Below, piece by piece: positions 36,750 through 46,826 of a DNA stretch of 64,000 nt. How positions within the stretch are numbered: the stretch's first letter is position 1; each line of letters begins with the position of its first letter. This DNA comes from an uncultured Monoglobus sp. (lineage in GTDB: Bacteria > Bacillota > Clostridia > Monoglobales > Monoglobaceae): the NCBI GenBank assembly GCA_947630135.1, contig CANRGH010000001.1:214065-278064 (forward strand), given 5' to 3'. The notes beneath the pieces were generated by a model. That model saw only the letters and a program-made list of their open reading frames with translations. It searched no databases and was not told where the DNA came from. The position numbers and the translations under genes are program-made.

Positions 36750-39700
36750 TTAACCGTTGATATAAGTATACGGATCGCATAGAGGCGCGGCCTTATCCTC
36801 GCCGTCCCAGATAAACAGTTTCACGGCTCCGAAATAATCAAGCTCGTACTCGCCGCCGCCGCGAATGTCGATCTGCGCGAAATCTGTCAGCAGCGCCCCA
36901 TCCTCACCGTAACCCGCCGCCATAAGCTTGGCCGCGGGCGGTTCCGCGCCGTCATAGCCGACGCTTACCGAAAGCCGCCCGCTTTCGGCCGCGGCCGAGA
37001 TTATCCTGTATCCGCTCGGCGAGGGCCGCGGCGTGATCGTCGGTTCGGGCGTCAGGCTTGGCGTCGCCGTCGGATCGGGCTCGTCAAATATCGGATCGTC
37101 GCCGCCGATCCTTATCAGCGCGGCGGCACAGATATTCCTGCTCTTTCCGTCGGAATTTCCCTTAATGACAAAGCTGTGCTCGCCCGGCATCAGCTCCTCC
37201 GCGAACATATATTCCGTGGCGGTCAGCGCGGTATGGTTGCTGCCAGCGGGATCGTCCTCTCTCACGGCGTATTGCGGCGGTTTTGAGTCCTTGAGCTCAC
37301 CCGCGGTCGCGCCGTCCGCCTCAACGCTGTAATATCTGTCTTTGTATTCGTTCCCCAGAATGACCAGCTTGTAGTATCCGCTTGCCTTAAGGCGTACGTT
37401 CAGCGCGGCCTCGCAATTTGCGTACTGCATGTTTATAAATTTTGAAGTGTAAAGAGGGTCAATAGGGTCGCCGAACAGTTCTTTAAGCTCGTCCGTCGCC
37501 GCGGAGGTCCACGCGTATTCCCGATTGTTTTCGATCTTTGCTCTGCCTCCGCTGTCGATCCCGTCAGCGTTCACCACGATCGGCTCCGCCTCAAACGGCG
37601 TGGGCCGCGGCTTTGGGCTTGAGGACGGCGTTCCCTCGGCCAGAAATACCGCGGCGACCGTAACGTTCTCGCGGGGCATCACAAAGCTGTAACGGTTGTC
37701 CGCCGTTTTCGTCACCAATATGTCGGCTCCGCCCGCTCCCGTGACCGTGACGCTGTCGGTAAAATATCCGCTGTCGGGGACTGCCGCGATATCGACTCGG
37801 GTCCCGACCCTCACGCCCGCGGAGGCGTCGGTCATTAACTCAATTCTTCCGTGCTCTGCCGCCTCGACGCCGACGCTGAATTTCGGCTCGGGAGTCGGAG
37901 TCGGATCGGGCACGGCGGGATCGCCGTTGATCATAAGCTTTCCGAACCGCGCCTCTGACATATATTCGCGGATCGGCGGCCTGTCCGGCTGACCGCTGTC
38001 CGCGGCAAAGCCGACATACAGATCATCCGCGAGGCCGCTCAATGTCACCGTTACCGCCTGCCTCGGGTTGTCGCTCCAGTCGCGCCCGCTGTCCGAAACA
38101 TACGCGGTAACGCTGTCGCCGCTGCGTGACAGACGCATGTACGACGGCAGTCTGTATTCATATTTGCTCGTATCATAAGAGCTGCTGTTTTCTATCCCCA
38201 TCCATTTTATCATGCTCGCGGAACTGTCCTCGCTTCGACTGATCAGCTTTATGTTCTCGCCGTACTTGAGCCAGCCGTCCGCCAGCATAACCATCCTCGC
38301 GCCGGGATCGAGGCTTTCGCGGAGCATCAGCCCCGCCGAGGAGCCGTTGTCCTCCTTCGGCATCTTATCAAGCCTTACGCTTATGTCAAAATCACCGCTG
38401 AGCTTTTTATACATAAAATCACAGCTGTCACCCGCGAGGCCGGTCAGCTTATCGCCGTTTGAGCTGCGCGCCAATCTTCCGCTCGCCAGCATGACGTATT
38501 CCGACCCGTCGAGCCAGGAGCCGCCCGCGCTCCCGTAAGGCGCGGAGCCGATCTGCGCGTGGGAAAATCCCTCGGGCACATCAGCCGACTTCACATAAAC
38601 CACCGACGCGGGGCTTTCCGTCACCTCGCCGTTTTTGTTGTGCGCCCGCATTGTCAGACGGTGCGTTCCGGGGCTCAGCGCAAGCCTCTCGTTCACTTCC
38701 GCGGAATTAACCGTTTTTATCCGTTCGGCGCCGTCATAGATATCAACATACGCTATCTCGGGCTCTCCCGGATTTTGCGGCTCGGCCAGGGCGCTATATG
38801 TCAACTCCTCTCCCGCGGCCAGGACCACGCGGCGCGCGTCCGACTCGTCCGCCGAGTCTATGGCGGGAGTTATTATTGTTATTTTGGGGTTTGAAGGTTT
38901 TTGAGCGTTCGCGGCCAAGTCGTTCGCATACGCCTCGACCCAGGTGTATCCCGCCCATTTGCCATCTGGAACGATGTCGGTCTCTTTTTTGCTTCCCATT
39001 CCGTTATCGTCTTTCCACTCTTTGGGAATTTCAAACACCCGCTCCGCTTTTTCAAAGTCGGGCACTCCGCCGACCTCGTCTGCGGAATTTATCAGGGTGC
39101 CCGTTCTGTTCCGCACATCGTTTATGATGCGGGCATCGACCGCGTCACGCTTCGGCAGCGTCGCGCCCGCGTTATCAAGCACGGCCGCGTAAGCAGCCTC
39201 GGCGCTCTCGGCAGCTATCTCATAATCGCCCATGTCAGCGGGCCCGTCAGTCAAAACGGCGTATTCGGGATGCTTGACGCCCAAAGCGTTGTTTTCGGTT
39301 ACGGACGGACTGCCGTCAACGTAATTCCCCTTAAAGCAAAAACGGGTCTTATAGTCCTCGAGAACGTCGGCGCTGCCCGACACCTCGAAAATTCTGGTTC
39401 TGAGCTCGTTTGAAGTCGAGGGGCCGTATTTGTAAAAGTTGTTTATCCAGTTGACGTAATAAGGACCGCTGTCTTCCCACGGGTCATTGTAATAAGGCTC
39501 CCCGCCGTAGGCCGAATTGGTCTTTCCCCAATCGTATATAACATTGTTTCTCACGTCGGTCCTCATGAGGCATCTGTCAAGCCTCGGCGTGCGGCTGTCG
39601 TGATGAGCGAACAGGTTGTGGTGCAGGGTGCAGTCCGTGCCTCCGAAGATACCGCCATACCCGTGCGCGCCCTTCACGTGGTTTGAAAGCCTCAGGCTCT

Positions 39701-40244
39701 CGGATGATATTGTGTTCTGCACAGTGACGTTGGAGCCGCGGTACATGGTCAGGAGCTCGTCGATGCCCCAGCTCGTGCTGCAATGGTCGATTATCACATC
39801 GCTGCCCATGCCGCCTATGCCGTCGTGCTCCTTATCATTATATCTGCTCGTGGGGCGCACCCTCAGGTACCTCATAATTACCTGGCTGCTGACATTCAAA
39901 TCATAGCCGGTCAGCGTTATTCCGTCCCCGGGCGCGGTCTGGCCGAGAATTGTGACCTCTCTGCGCACCTCGACCTTGCTGTGCAGGTCAATGACGCCGC
40001 CCACATCGAAAACCACAATGTTTCCGCTCCGCGACACGGCCTCGCGGAAAGAGCCTGCGCCGCTGTCGTTTAAGTTGGTAACGTGATATACCCTGCGGCT
40101 GCCGCTTGCGCGGGCACCCTGCGTGTATTTTCCGCCGCCCTCGGCGCCCGGGAATGCGGGAAGCCCGCCCTCTCCGAAGGCCGTAACCGATAACGACAGG
40201 CACAGCGCGAGCGCCGCCGCCAATATGATCAGATATTTTTTCAT
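36750..40244 (-). CDS. Secreted pectate lyase-like enzyme (PL1-type) with accessory modules, 1164 aa
   Basis: Signal peptide MKKYLIILAAALALCLSLSV, then a right-handed beta-helix lyase domain (about 25-380) beginning LPAFPGAEGGGKYTQGARAS, with VIMRYLRVRP, VIIDHCSTSWG and LFAHHDSRTPRLD, as in the polysaccharide lyase 1 group acting on polygalacturonate by Ca2+-dependent beta-elimination. After it come a fibronectin-like segment, a concanavalin-like (DUF1349-type) domain near 560-760, a bacterial repeat domain, a CBM35/6-like module near 900-1060 and a short C-terminal module ending AVKLFIWDGED, common in Clostridial glycosidases. No SLH domains, so it is probably released or held by its modules. 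Start at 40244 is chosen for AGGTGG. Its promoter faces that of the GH43 gene. Confidence 0.88.
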   Translation of the reverse strand: MKKYLIILAAALALCLSLSVTAFGEGGLPAFPGAEGGGKYTQGARASGSRRVYHVTNLNDSGAGSFREAVSRSGNIVVFDVGGVIDLHSKVEVRREVTILGQTAPGDGITLTGYDLNVSSQVIMRYLRVRPTSRYNDKEHDGIGGMGSDVIIDHCSTSWGIDELLTMYRGSNVTVQNTISSESLRLSNHVKGAHGYGGIFGGTDCTLHHNLFAHHDSRTPRLDRCLMRTDVRNNVIYDWGKTNSAYGGEPYYNDPWEDSGPYYVNWINNFYKYGPSTSNELRTRIFEVSGSADVLEDYKTRFCFKGNYVDGSPSVTENNALGVKHPEYAVLTDGPADMGDYEIAAESAEAAYAAVLDNAGATLPKRDAVDARIINDVRNRTGTLINSADEVGGVPDFEKAERVFEIPKEWKDDNGMGSKKETDIVPDGKWAGYTWVEAYANDLAANAQKPSNPKITIITPAIDSADESDARRVVLAAGEELTYSALAEPQNPGEPEIAYVDIYDGAERIKTVNSAEVNERLALSPGTHRLTMRAHNKNGEVTESPASVVYVKSADVPEGFSHAQIGSAPYGSAGGSWLDGSEYVMLASGRLARSSNGDKLTGLAGDSCDFMYKKLSGDFDISVRLDKMPKEDNGSSAGLMLRESLDPGARMVMLADGWLKYGENIKLISRSEDSSASMIKWMGIENSSSYDTSKYEYRLPSYMRLSRSGDSVTAYVSDSGRDWSDNPRQAVTVTLSGLADDLYVGFAADSGQPDRPPIREYMSEARFGKLMINGDPAVPDPTPTPEPKFSVGVEAAEHGRIELMTDASAGVRVGTRVDIAAVPDSGYFTDSVTVTGAGGADILVTKTADNRYSFVMPRENVTVAAVFLAEGTPSSSPKPRPTPFEAEPIVVNADGIDSGGRAKIENNREYAWTSAATDELKELFGDPIDPLYTSKFINMQYANCEAALNVRLKASGYYKLVILGNEYKDRYYSVEADGATAGELKDSKPPQYAVREDDPAGSNHTALTATEYMFAEELMPGEHSFVIKGNSDGKSRNICAAALIRIGGDDPIFDEPDPTATPSLTPEPTITPRPSPSGYRIISAAAESGRLSVSVGYDGAEPPAAKLMAAGYGEDGALLTDFAQIDIRGGGEYELDYFGAVKLFIWDGEDKAAPLCDPYTYING

Positions 40245-40288
40245 GATCCACCTCGCAAAAAAGTTCATTAACAAAAGCTTGTTATTTC

Positions 40289-40317
40289 ATTATAACATAT
40301 CTCACGTTAAATTTCAA
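40289..40317 (-). promoter_or_regulatory. Sigma-A promoter of the pectate lyase gene
   Basis: TTGAAA (40312-40317) and TATAAT (40289-40294) on the minus strand, 17-base spacing. Confidence 0.78.
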
Positions 40318-40335
40318 CTGCAATCAAAATAATCC

Positions 40336-40364
40336 TTGCCAAAGCTTTCGGCTTGTGCTATACT
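40336..40364 (+). promoter_or_regulatory. Sigma-A promoter of the GH43 gene
   Basis: TTGCCA (40336-40341) and TATACT (40359-40364), 17-base spacing. It diverges from the pectate lyase promoter with 18 bases between the -35 boxes, a layout suited to joint control. Confidence 0.7.
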
Positions 40365-40399
40365 TAGCGGGTATTATTTAAAAACAAGAGGCGATCAAT

Positions 40400-41920
40400 A
40401 TGACATACAGCAACCCCGTGCGGCGGGGCTTTTATCCCGACCCGTCGGTCGTGCGCGTCGGAGACGATTTTTATATGGTAAACTCGTCGTTCCAGTATTT
40501 TCCGTGCATCCCTATCTCACACTCGAAGGACATGGTGCACTGGAGGACGGTGGGCCACGCGATCTCAAACCCCGAATATCTTGACCTCAGCGAGATCTGG
40601 GACTCGCGCGGGATCTGGGCTCCCGACATATTCTATGACGAAAAAGAAGAATTATTTTACATAACCGCCACCATGCGGCTCAACGATTGGGAAAATCCCG
40701 CACGGCAGCAGCTCATTATGAAATCAAAGCGCCCCGAGGGACCGTATTCAAAACCGATCTGGCTTGACATAAACAACATTGACCCGTCGCTGTTCTTTGA
40801 CGACGACGGAAAGAAATATATGATAACCGCCAAGGCGGCCACGGCATACGAGCTCAGCGGCGACTGCGAAAGGGTGATCGGCGGCCCGAGAGTCGCATGG
40901 GCGGGCACAGGAGAGCGCTGCGCCGAGGGGCCGCACATAATGAAGCGCGGCGGATATTACTACGCGATAATCGCCGAGGGCGGCACGGGCTACGGCCACG
41001 GAATAAACATCGCCCGCTCCAAGGAGCTTTTCGGCGAATACGAGGTCTGCCCCTATAACCCCGTAATGCGCCAGCTTGACCACGAAAAGCCTATCCAGCG
41101 CACCGGCCACGGAAAGCTGGTCGACGACGGAAAAGGAAACTGGTGGGCGTATTACCTCTGCGGCAGGCGCAACATGGGCAACTACACCACGCTCGGCAGA
41201 GAGACCGCGCTCGATCCCGTGACATGGACCGACGACGGCTGGTTTTTGATAAACAACGGAAACGGCCCCGGCGAGGTGCAGACCGCGCCCGATCTGCCGC
41301 CGTTTGAGGGCGAGGGCAAGGAGTTCTCGGACGATTTTGACAGCGACAGCCTCGGCCTTGAGTGGGAGTTTGTGCGCAACCCCGATCCCGCTTACATATC
41401 ACTCAACAAAGAAAAAAAATCCCGTATGCGGCTTTACACTGCGCCGGGAAACATGTATGAGGTGAGGGCGAAAAATATTCTTGTCCACCGCGAGAGCGAG
41501 CTCTGCTATACCGCGGACGCCGCGATGGAGTTTGACCCGTTCGAGGGAACGCGCGCGGGCATGACCTGCTATTACAGCACCGCGACCTATATCAGGTTCA
41601 ACCTCACAAAGCGCGGCGGCAAAAGAATGATCGAGCTTGTCATAAACCGCAATAACGGCGAGGAGCTTGTCGCCGAGGCGGAGATCCCCGCGGGAAAAAT
41701 TCATCTGCGCGTCAAGGTCGATCACCAGACGCGGAAATTCCTGTACGGCTTTGACGGCGAAGGCTTCGCCGAGCTCGGCGCGGTCTCGCCCTGCACCTTC
41801 CTGTGCGACGAGGGAGTCCCCGGCGACCGCAAACGCCACACCGGCACCATGGTCGGCATATTCGCCCACTCCGACGGCCCAAAGGTCCCCGCCGATTTCG
41901 ATTGGTTGAAAATCAGATGA
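40400..41920 (+). CDS. Glycoside hydrolase family 43 (beta-xylosidase/arabinofuranosidase-type)
   Basis: The 506-residue enzyme has no signal peptide and is probably cytoplasmic, acting on imported oligosaccharides. The five-bladed propeller (about 1-300) shows the three catalytic acids: Asp in GFYPDPSVVRVGDDFYMV, Asp in NNIDPSLFFDDDGK, and Glu in RCAEGPHIMKRGGYYY. The C-terminal beta-sandwich (about 315-506) matches the GH43 C2 domain. Activity on arabinan or xylan side chains is family knowledge; substrate cannot be read here. Its stop codon is two bases from the convergent gph gene. Confidence 0.92.
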   Translation: MTYSNPVRRGFYPDPSVVRVGDDFYMVNSSFQYFPCIPISHSKDMVHWRTVGHAISNPEYLDLSEIWDSRGIWAPDIFYDEKEELFYITATMRLNDWENPARQQLIMKSKRPEGPYSKPIWLDINNIDPSLFFDDDGKKYMITAKAATAYELSGDCERVIGGPRVAWAGTGERCAEGPHIMKRGGYYYAIIAEGGTGYGHGINIARSKELFGEYEVCPYNPVMRQLDHEKPIQRTGHGKLVDDGKGNWWAYYLCGRRNMGNYTTLGRETALDPVTWTDDGWFLINNGNGPGEVQTAPDLPPFEGEGKEFSDDFDSDSLGLEWEFVRNPDPAYISLNKEKKSRMRLYTAPGNMYEVRAKNILVHRESELCYTADAAMEFDPFEGTRAGMTCYYSTATYIRFNLTKRGGKRMIELVINRNNGEELVAEAEIPAGKIHLRVKVDHQTRKFLYGFDGEGFAELGAVSPCTFLCDEGVPGDRKRHTGTMVGIFAHSDGPKVPADFDWLKIR

Positions 41921-41922
41921 CA

Positions 41923-42567
41923 TTAAAATATGTATTTAAGCAAGTCCTCGGGCTTGCTTATTATTTTTTCTGCTCCGCTTTCAGCCAATACCTCTCTCGT
42001 GCGGAAGCCCCAGTCAACCGCCACCAAGTCAATACCCGCGTTCTCGGCGGTCAGAACGTCGACCTCGGAGTCGCCAACATACAGCGCCTCCTCCGCCTCC
42101 GCGCCCATGCGGCGCAGGACCTCGAGCACCGAGTCGGGCGCGGGCTTTCGTTTTATGCCCTCGCGCTCGCCGACCGCGAGCGCCACGTCGTCATTGAAAT
42201 ATTTTTCCTTGAGCCGCCTCACCGCGAGGTCGTTTTTGTTTGAGACAACGGCCGACACGGCCCCGCGCCTTTTGATCGCGCGGAGCAGCTCGGGAACGCC
42301 CGGATAGGGCTTTGTTTTTATCATGCAGTTTTCGGAATAAAACTCGCGGAACTCACCGAAAACACGGTCATAATCGGGATTTTCCCTGCCGCCGGGCAGA
42401 GCGCGGGCGATAAGGTTCCCTATGCCGTTGCCCACAAACGCCGTGACCTCGGCCACGGTCCGCGGCGGATAGCCGAACCTTTCAAGCGCGTGGTTCACCC
42501 CGTCGGTCAGATCGCCGATCGTGTCAAGCAAGGTCCCGTCAAGATCAAAGATTATCAGTTTTTTCAT
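41923..42567 (-). CDS. gph: HAD-family phosphoglycolate phosphatase-like hydrolase
   Basis: The 214-residue product has HAD motif [12 protein letters not shown], motif II with VVSNKND, the lysine of KRKPAPDSV, and motif [18 protein letters not shown]. Length and cap size fit the Gph/PgmB subgroup; the physiological substrate is uncertain. The start overlaps the end of eno by four bases, so it is translated with enolase. Confidence 0.85.
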   Translation of the reverse strand: MKKLIIFDLDGTLLDTIGDLTDGVNHALERFGYPPRTVAEVTAFVGNGIGNLIARALPGGRENPDYDRVFGEFREFYSENCMIKTKPYPGVPELLRAIKRRGAVSAVVSNKNDLAVRRLKEKYFNDDVALAVGEREGIKRKPAPDSVLEVLRRMGAEAEEALYVGDSEVDVLTAENAGIDLVAVDWGFRTREVLAESGAEKIISKPEDLLKYIF

Positions 42568-43835
42568 ATGTTGATCTCCTGTTCGATTTTTAAAAGTCTG
42601 TTGTATTTCGCGACGCGCTCGCCTCGCGACGGAGCGCCCGCCTTGATATACCCCGCGTTCACGGCCACGGCAATGTCGGCGATCGTGGCGTCCGACGTCT
42701 CGCCGCTGCGGTGCGATATTATCGCCGTGTATCCGTTGGTTTTCGCGAGCTCCACGGTCTCAAGAGTCTCGGTCAGCGTGCCGATCTGGTTGGGCTTGAT
42801 CAAAATCGAGTTGGCGATTTTCAGGTCAAAGCCCTTTTTGAGGCGCTGCTTGTTGGTGACAAACAGATCGTCGCCCACAAGCATTATTTTTTGCCCGAGC
42901 TTGTCGGTGAGCTGCTCCCAGCCGTCAAAATCGTCCTCGGCCATTCCGTCCTCGATCGAGGCGATCGGGTATTTTCGGCAGTAGCCGCTCCACATTTTGA
43001 CCATGTCCTCGCGCTCGAGCATGCGGTTTTGCTTCCAGAAATAATACTTGCCGCTCTCGCCCACCTTTTCGGCCTCGGCGAACATCTCGCTTGCCGCGGC
43101 GTCAAGCGCCAGAGCGAAATGCGTTCCCGCTCTGAAGCCCGCGCGGGTTATCGCGCTCATTATGAGCTTTATCGCTTCCTCGTCGCCCGAAAGATCGGGG
43201 GCAAATCCGCCCTCGTCGCCCACCGCGGCGCTGTGGCCGCGCTCCGTCAATATGCTTTTTAAAGTGTGGAACACGCGGCAGCACCACATAAGGCCCTGCT
43301 CAAAGTTTGCCGCGCCCACGGGCATTATCATAAACTCCTGGATGCTTAAATTATTGTCGCTGTGGCGGCCGCCGTTTATAATGTTCATCATCGGCAGCGG
43401 GAGCCTTGCCGCCCCGACCCCGCCGATATACTGATAAAGCCCAAGGCCCAAGGCGTTCGCGGCGGCGTGGGCCGCGGCCAGCGACACGCTTAAAATCGAG
43501 TTCGCGCCGAGCTTTGATTTGTTGGGCGTGCCGTCAAGCTCGATCATTTTTCGGTCGATCGCGGCCTGATCGATAACGTTCATGCCGCGGAGCTTTGAGC
43601 GCAGATGCTCGTTCACCACGCGCACCGCTTTTTTGACGCCTCTGCCCATATACCGCTCGGGATCGCCGTCGCGCAGCTCGACCGCCTCATGGGCGCCCGT
43701 GGAGGCTCCCGACGGCACCGAGGCGCGGCCCACGCTCCCGTCGTCGGTGAAGACCTCGGTCTCGATCGTCGGATTGCCGCGCGAGTCGAGAATTTCCCGC
43801 GCTCTTATGTCCTCAATTCCTATATAAGATTTCAT
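42564..43835 (-). CDS. eno: Enolase
   Basis: Enolase interconverts 2-phosphoglycerate and phosphoenolpyruvate. The 423-residue product shows [30 protein letters not shown], the catalytic-acid loop [11 protein letters not shown], the Mg2+-binding acids in [11 protein letters not shown] and [15 protein letters not shown], the catalytic lysine in LIKPNQIGT and the SHRSGETSD signature. It is an independent gene here, not grouped with other glycolytic genes, and is followed by gph. A TATAAT lies about 70 bases upstream, at 43896-43901 on the minus strand, without a good -35 box. Confidence 0.97.
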   Translation of the reverse strand: MKSYIGIEDIRAREILDSRGNPTIETEVFTDDGSVGRASVPSGASTGAHEAVELRDGDPERYMGRGVKKAVRVVNEHLRSKLRGMNVIDQAAIDRKMIELDGTPNKSKLGANSILSVSLAAAHAAANALGLGLYQYIGGVGAARLPLPMMNIINGGRHSDNNLSIQEFMIMPVGAANFEQGLMWCCRVFHTLKSILTERGHSAAVGDEGGFAPDLSGDEEAIKLIMSAITRAGFRAGTHFALALDAAASEMFAEAEKVGESGKYYFWKQNRMLEREDMVKMWSGYCRKYPIASIEDGMAEDDFDGWEQLTDKLGQKIMLVGDDLFVTNKQRLKKGFDLKIANSILIKPNQIGTLTETLETVELAKTNGYTAIISHRSGETSDATIADIAVAVNAGYIKAGAPSRGERVAKYNRLLKIEQEINI

Positions 43836-44026
43836 AAGCGTTTTTTCCTTTCGTTTTAACGTTATAAATTAGGTTTTCCCGATTTTTATTAATTATACCA
43901 TATTTATCATGCTTTGTACATAACAAATATATACCGCGCGAAACGACGAAAATATTGTTTGAATATTATTCCCGGGTCTGCAAATAATGTATTTAGACTC
44001 AAATCAAGGATTTAGGAGGCAGACTC

Positions 44027-44800
44027 ATGGGAAACGGCAAAGTGGAAATCTGCGGAGTTAACACCTCGAAGCTTCCGGTACTCTCCGCGAAGGAGAAGCG
44101 GGAGCTGTTTGAAAAAATCAAGCAGGGCGATATGGAAGCCCGTCAGCGTTTTATATACGGAAATCTTCGGCTGGTTTTGAGCATTTTAAAGCGGTTCAGC
44201 AACCGGAACGAGAATATCGACGATCTGTTCCAGATCGGGTGCATAGGTTTAATCAAGGCCGTTGAAAACTTCGACACGAGCCACAACGTCCAGTTCAGCA
44301 CCTACGCGGTGCCCATGATAATCGGCGAAATACGGCGCTATCTTCGGGACAACAACGCCATCCGCGTCAGCCGCTCGATACGCGACACGGCGTATAAGGC
44401 TCTGTCGGTAAAGGAGCGGCTCATAGGCGAGAACGGGAAGGAGCCCGGGATCGCCGAGATCGCGAAGGAGCTTGATCTGCCGCCCGAGGAGGTCTCGATT
44501 GCGCTTGACGCAATAGTCGATCCCGTTTCTATGCAGGAGCCGCTCTATCACGACGGCACCGACGCGGTGTTCATCATGGACCAGATCAAGGACGAGAAGA
44601 ACATTGACGAGTCGTGGCTCGAGAGCATCTCGCTGCGCGAGGCGATAAGCCGTTTGAGCGACAGAGAGCAGCACATCATTAATCTGCGTTTTTTTCAGGG
44701 CAAGACGCAGATGGAGGTCGCCTCGGAAATAGGGATCTCACAGGCCCAGGTCTCGCGGCTTGAAAAAAACGCCCTTAACCATATGAGAAAAAATTTATAA
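44027..44800 (+). CDS. sigG: Forespore sigma factor SigG
   Basis: SigG directs late forespore transcription during sporulation. The 257 residues begin with the SigG-specific segment KVEICGVNTSKLPVLSAKE, then region 2 (NLRLVLSILKRF, DDLFQIGCIGLIKAVENFD, FSTYAVPMIIGEIRRYLRDN), region 3 and region 4 (LSDREQHIINLRFFQGKTQMEVASEIGISQAQVSRLE). A strong AGGAGG precedes the start. GAATA (43961-43965) and CAAATAA (43981-43987), 15 bases apart, resemble a forespore-type promoter only weakly. Its usual partners spoIIGA and sigE are not in the window. Confidence 0.96.
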   Translation: MGNGKVEICGVNTSKLPVLSAKEKRELFEKIKQGDMEARQRFIYGNLRLVLSILKRFSNRNENIDDLFQIGCIGLIKAVENFDTSHNVQFSTYAVPMIIGEIRRYLRDNNAIRVSRSIRDTAYKALSVKERLIGENGKEPGIAEIAKELDLPPEEVSIALDAIVDPVSMQEPLYHDGTDAVFIMDQIKDEKNIDESWLESISLREAISRLSDREQHIINLRFFQGKTQMEVASEIGISQAQVSRLEKNALNHMRKNL

Positions 44801-44822
44801 TATTTGAAGGAGAGATAGTTTT

Positions 44823-46007
44823 ATGAGAAAAAAATATAAAAAGATATGCGCGGCGCTGCTCGCGCTGACGCTGATCATCTGCGGCGCGTCGGCCTATGCC
44901 GAGAATCCCGACATCGCCCGCCAGGTCGATACCGACGTTTCCGCTCCGCTTGTTTCGGGCAAGTCCGGAATACTTATGGAGCCCGAGTCGGGCAACGTGC
45001 TGTATGAGTTCAACCCCGACGAGAAGGCCCAGATCGCCAGCGTGACCAAGGTCATGACAATGCTGCTGATTTTCGAGGCCCTGGACAGCGGCAAGATCCA
45101 TTACGACGACATGGTGAGCGCGAGCGAGCACGCGGCGTCGATGGGCGGCTCGCAGGTGTTCCTCGAGCCGGGCGAGCAGATGAGCGTTGACGATATGCTC
45201 AAGGCGATCGCGATCGCCTCGGGCAACGACGCGGCCGTCGCCATGGCGGAATTTGTGGGCGGCAGCGAGGAGGCCTTCGTCGAGATGATGAACAAAAAGG
45301 CGGCGGAACTCGGCTGCGAGAACACGCATTTCTGTAACTGCAACGGCCTTGATGAGCCTGCGGACCATTACAGCTCCGCGCGGGACATCGCAAAGATCTC
45401 GTGCGAGCTGTCAAAACATGAGGACGTTTTCAAATACACCACCACATGGATGGACAGTCTGCGCGGCGGCAGCTTCGGCCTTTCCAACACCAACAAGCTG
45501 CTAAAAAGCTATAACGGCGCGACCGGCCTCAAGACCGGCTCCACGAGTATCGCCAAATACTGCCTGTCGGCCTCGGCCGAGCGCGACGGCATGAAGCTTA
45601 TCGCTGTCGTGCTGGGCGCGCCGAGCACGGCGGAGCGCTTCGGCAGCGCCGCGAAGCTTTTGGACTACGGCTTCGCGAACTATTCGGTCGCCAAAGGCGA
45701 CGAGATCGTGGGAGCCATACCCAACATCAAGCTGCAGAGCGGAACCGCCGACAGCCTGCCGGTGGAGCTTGACGGGAACCCGAACTATATCGTGAAAAAG
45801 GGGAACCAAGACAAGATCGAAACCGAGGTAAATCTCGGCACGATCGTCTCCGCGCCGATTTCCGCCGGCGACGTCGTGGGAAACGTTGTGTTTAAAATTG
45901 ACGGTCAAAAAATCGGCGAGAACAACATAGTCGCCATGACCGACGTCCCCAAAATAGGCTTCCTGCAAATGTTTGAAAAAAACCTGAAAAAGCTTTTGAG
46001 TATATAA
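44823..46007 (+). CDS. dacF: D-alanyl-D-alanine carboxypeptidase (PBP5/DacF-like)
   Basis: This exported serine DD-carboxypeptidase trims stem peptides of peptidoglycan. The 394-residue product has a signal peptide ending near SAYA, the SxxK motif ASVTKVMT near residue 72, SGN in IASGNDAAVAMAEFVGG, KTG in LKTGSTSIAKY, and a C-terminal domain followed by an amphipathic end (LQMFEKNLKKLLSI) of the kind that anchors PBP5. It starts 22 bases after sigG, behind AAGGAGAGATAG, so it is probably co-transcribed and may act in spore cortex formation; the symbol is chosen on that context. Confidence 0.9.
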   Translation: MRKKYKKICAALLALTLIICGASAYAENPDIARQVDTDVSAPLVSGKSGILMEPESGNVLYEFNPDEKAQIASVTKVMTMLLIFEALDSGKIHYDDMVSASEHAASMGGSQVFLEPGEQMSVDDMLKAIAIASGNDAAVAMAEFVGGSEEAFVEMMNKKAAELGCENTHFCNCNGLDEPADHYSSARDIAKISCELSKHEDVFKYTTTWMDSLRGGSFGLSNTNKLLKSYNGATGLKTGSTSIAKYCLSASAERDGMKLIAVVLGAPSTAERFGSAAKLLDYGFANYSVAKGDEIVGAIPNIKLQSGTADSLPVELDGNPNYIVKKGNQDKIETEVNLGTIVSAPISAGDVVGNVVFKIDGQKIGENNIVAMTDVPKIGFLQMFEKNLKKLLSI

Positions 46008-46011
46008 AGCG

Positions 46012-46553
46012 GAACGGGCGGATAATATCCGCCCCTACGGGTGTCGGAAATATGTCGGGATCGTCGCGAGCACACAAATTCCGCCAAAACTGTAGGGGCG
46101 GCAATTTGCCGCCCGCACTATTCACTATTTGCTAATCGCTAATCGCTACGTTGGCATCCGGCCCTACGGTATTTTGGGGCGAGGCTGAACGGGCGGATAA
46201 TATCCACCCCTACGGGTGTTGGAAATATGTCGGGATCGCCGCGAACGCACAAATCCCGCCAAACCTGTAGGGGCGGCAATCTGCCGCCCGCACTATTCAC
46301 TATTTGCTAATCGCTAATCGCTACGTTGGCATCCGGCCCTACACCGTAGGTGCGAGGCCAAACGGGCGGATAATATCCGCCCGGCGGGACGTCGAGGGCG
46401 CATATCCGCAATCGTTAATGATTTGTGGCCTTGTTTATTTGTGGAAACGGAATACTGTGGTGCATCGAACCCGCTCCGCGGCTCCGGCCGCAGCCGTCCC
46501 CTACGGAATAGTCGCATTAACCGCCGTAGAGGAAGTCAAGGGCGCCCCGCGCG
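46012..46553. repeat. Intergenic repeat tract: about 175-bp tandem plus tail module
   Basis: Between dacF and the toxin gene there is no gene. A unit of about 175 bases begins at 46013 with AACGGGCGGATAATATCC, repeats at 46188 and begins a third time at 46361. Each unit holds the GGGCGGATA palindrome, a GGGGCGGCAA-TTGCCGCCC dyad, and TTCACTATTTGCTAATCGCT. The tail (about 46407-46500) contains GTTAATGATTTGTGGCCT and GGTGCATCGAACCCGCT, which recur in altered form at 51730-51800. No transposase is encoded. Confidence 0.9.
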
Positions 46554-46826
46554 TTAAAACAAATCAGCGTGCGTTCCCGTGCGGGACAGTGTTAAGATCA
46601 AATTATCCTTTTCCACCCTGTATATAAGCAGCCAATCGGGATTAATGTGACATTCTCTGAAACCGTCATACACGCCGCTTAAAGGATGATCCTTGTATTT
46701 TTCGGGCAAAACACTTTCACAAACAAGCATGTTTACTACTTTTTCAAAATCCTTCGCGTTAACTCCACGCTTGATCATGCGCTTATAATCTTTTTTAAAT
46801 CTTGACGAATAGTATAAATTAAGCAT
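46554..46826 (-). CDS. yafQ: YafQ-type mRNA interferase toxin
   Basis: The 90-residue basic protein belongs to the RelE-superfamily YafQ branch, ribosome-dependent mRNA endonucleases. The active-site residues known from Escherichia coli YafQ are all present: His in KYKDHPLSG, His-Asp-Trp in ECHINPDWLLIYR, and the final His in SRTGTHADLF. Its start codon shares one base with the antitoxin stop codon, the usual coupling of such pairs. Confidence 0.93.
   Translation of the reverse strand: MLNLYYSSRFKKDYKRMIKRGVNAKDFEKVVNMLVCESVLPEKYKDHPLSGVYDGFRECHINPDWLLIYRVEKDNLILTLSRTGTHADLF

Noticed and set aside
43961..43987. Forespore-type promoter of sigG
   Set aside because: GAATA and spacing fit, but the -10 CAAATAA matches the CATnnTA pattern poorly; not listed as a feature.
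46304..46627. 107-codon plus-strand frame in the dacF-yafQ gap
   Set aside because: It runs through the dispersed repeat tract and over the end of yafQ, has no ribosome-binding site and no family resemblance.
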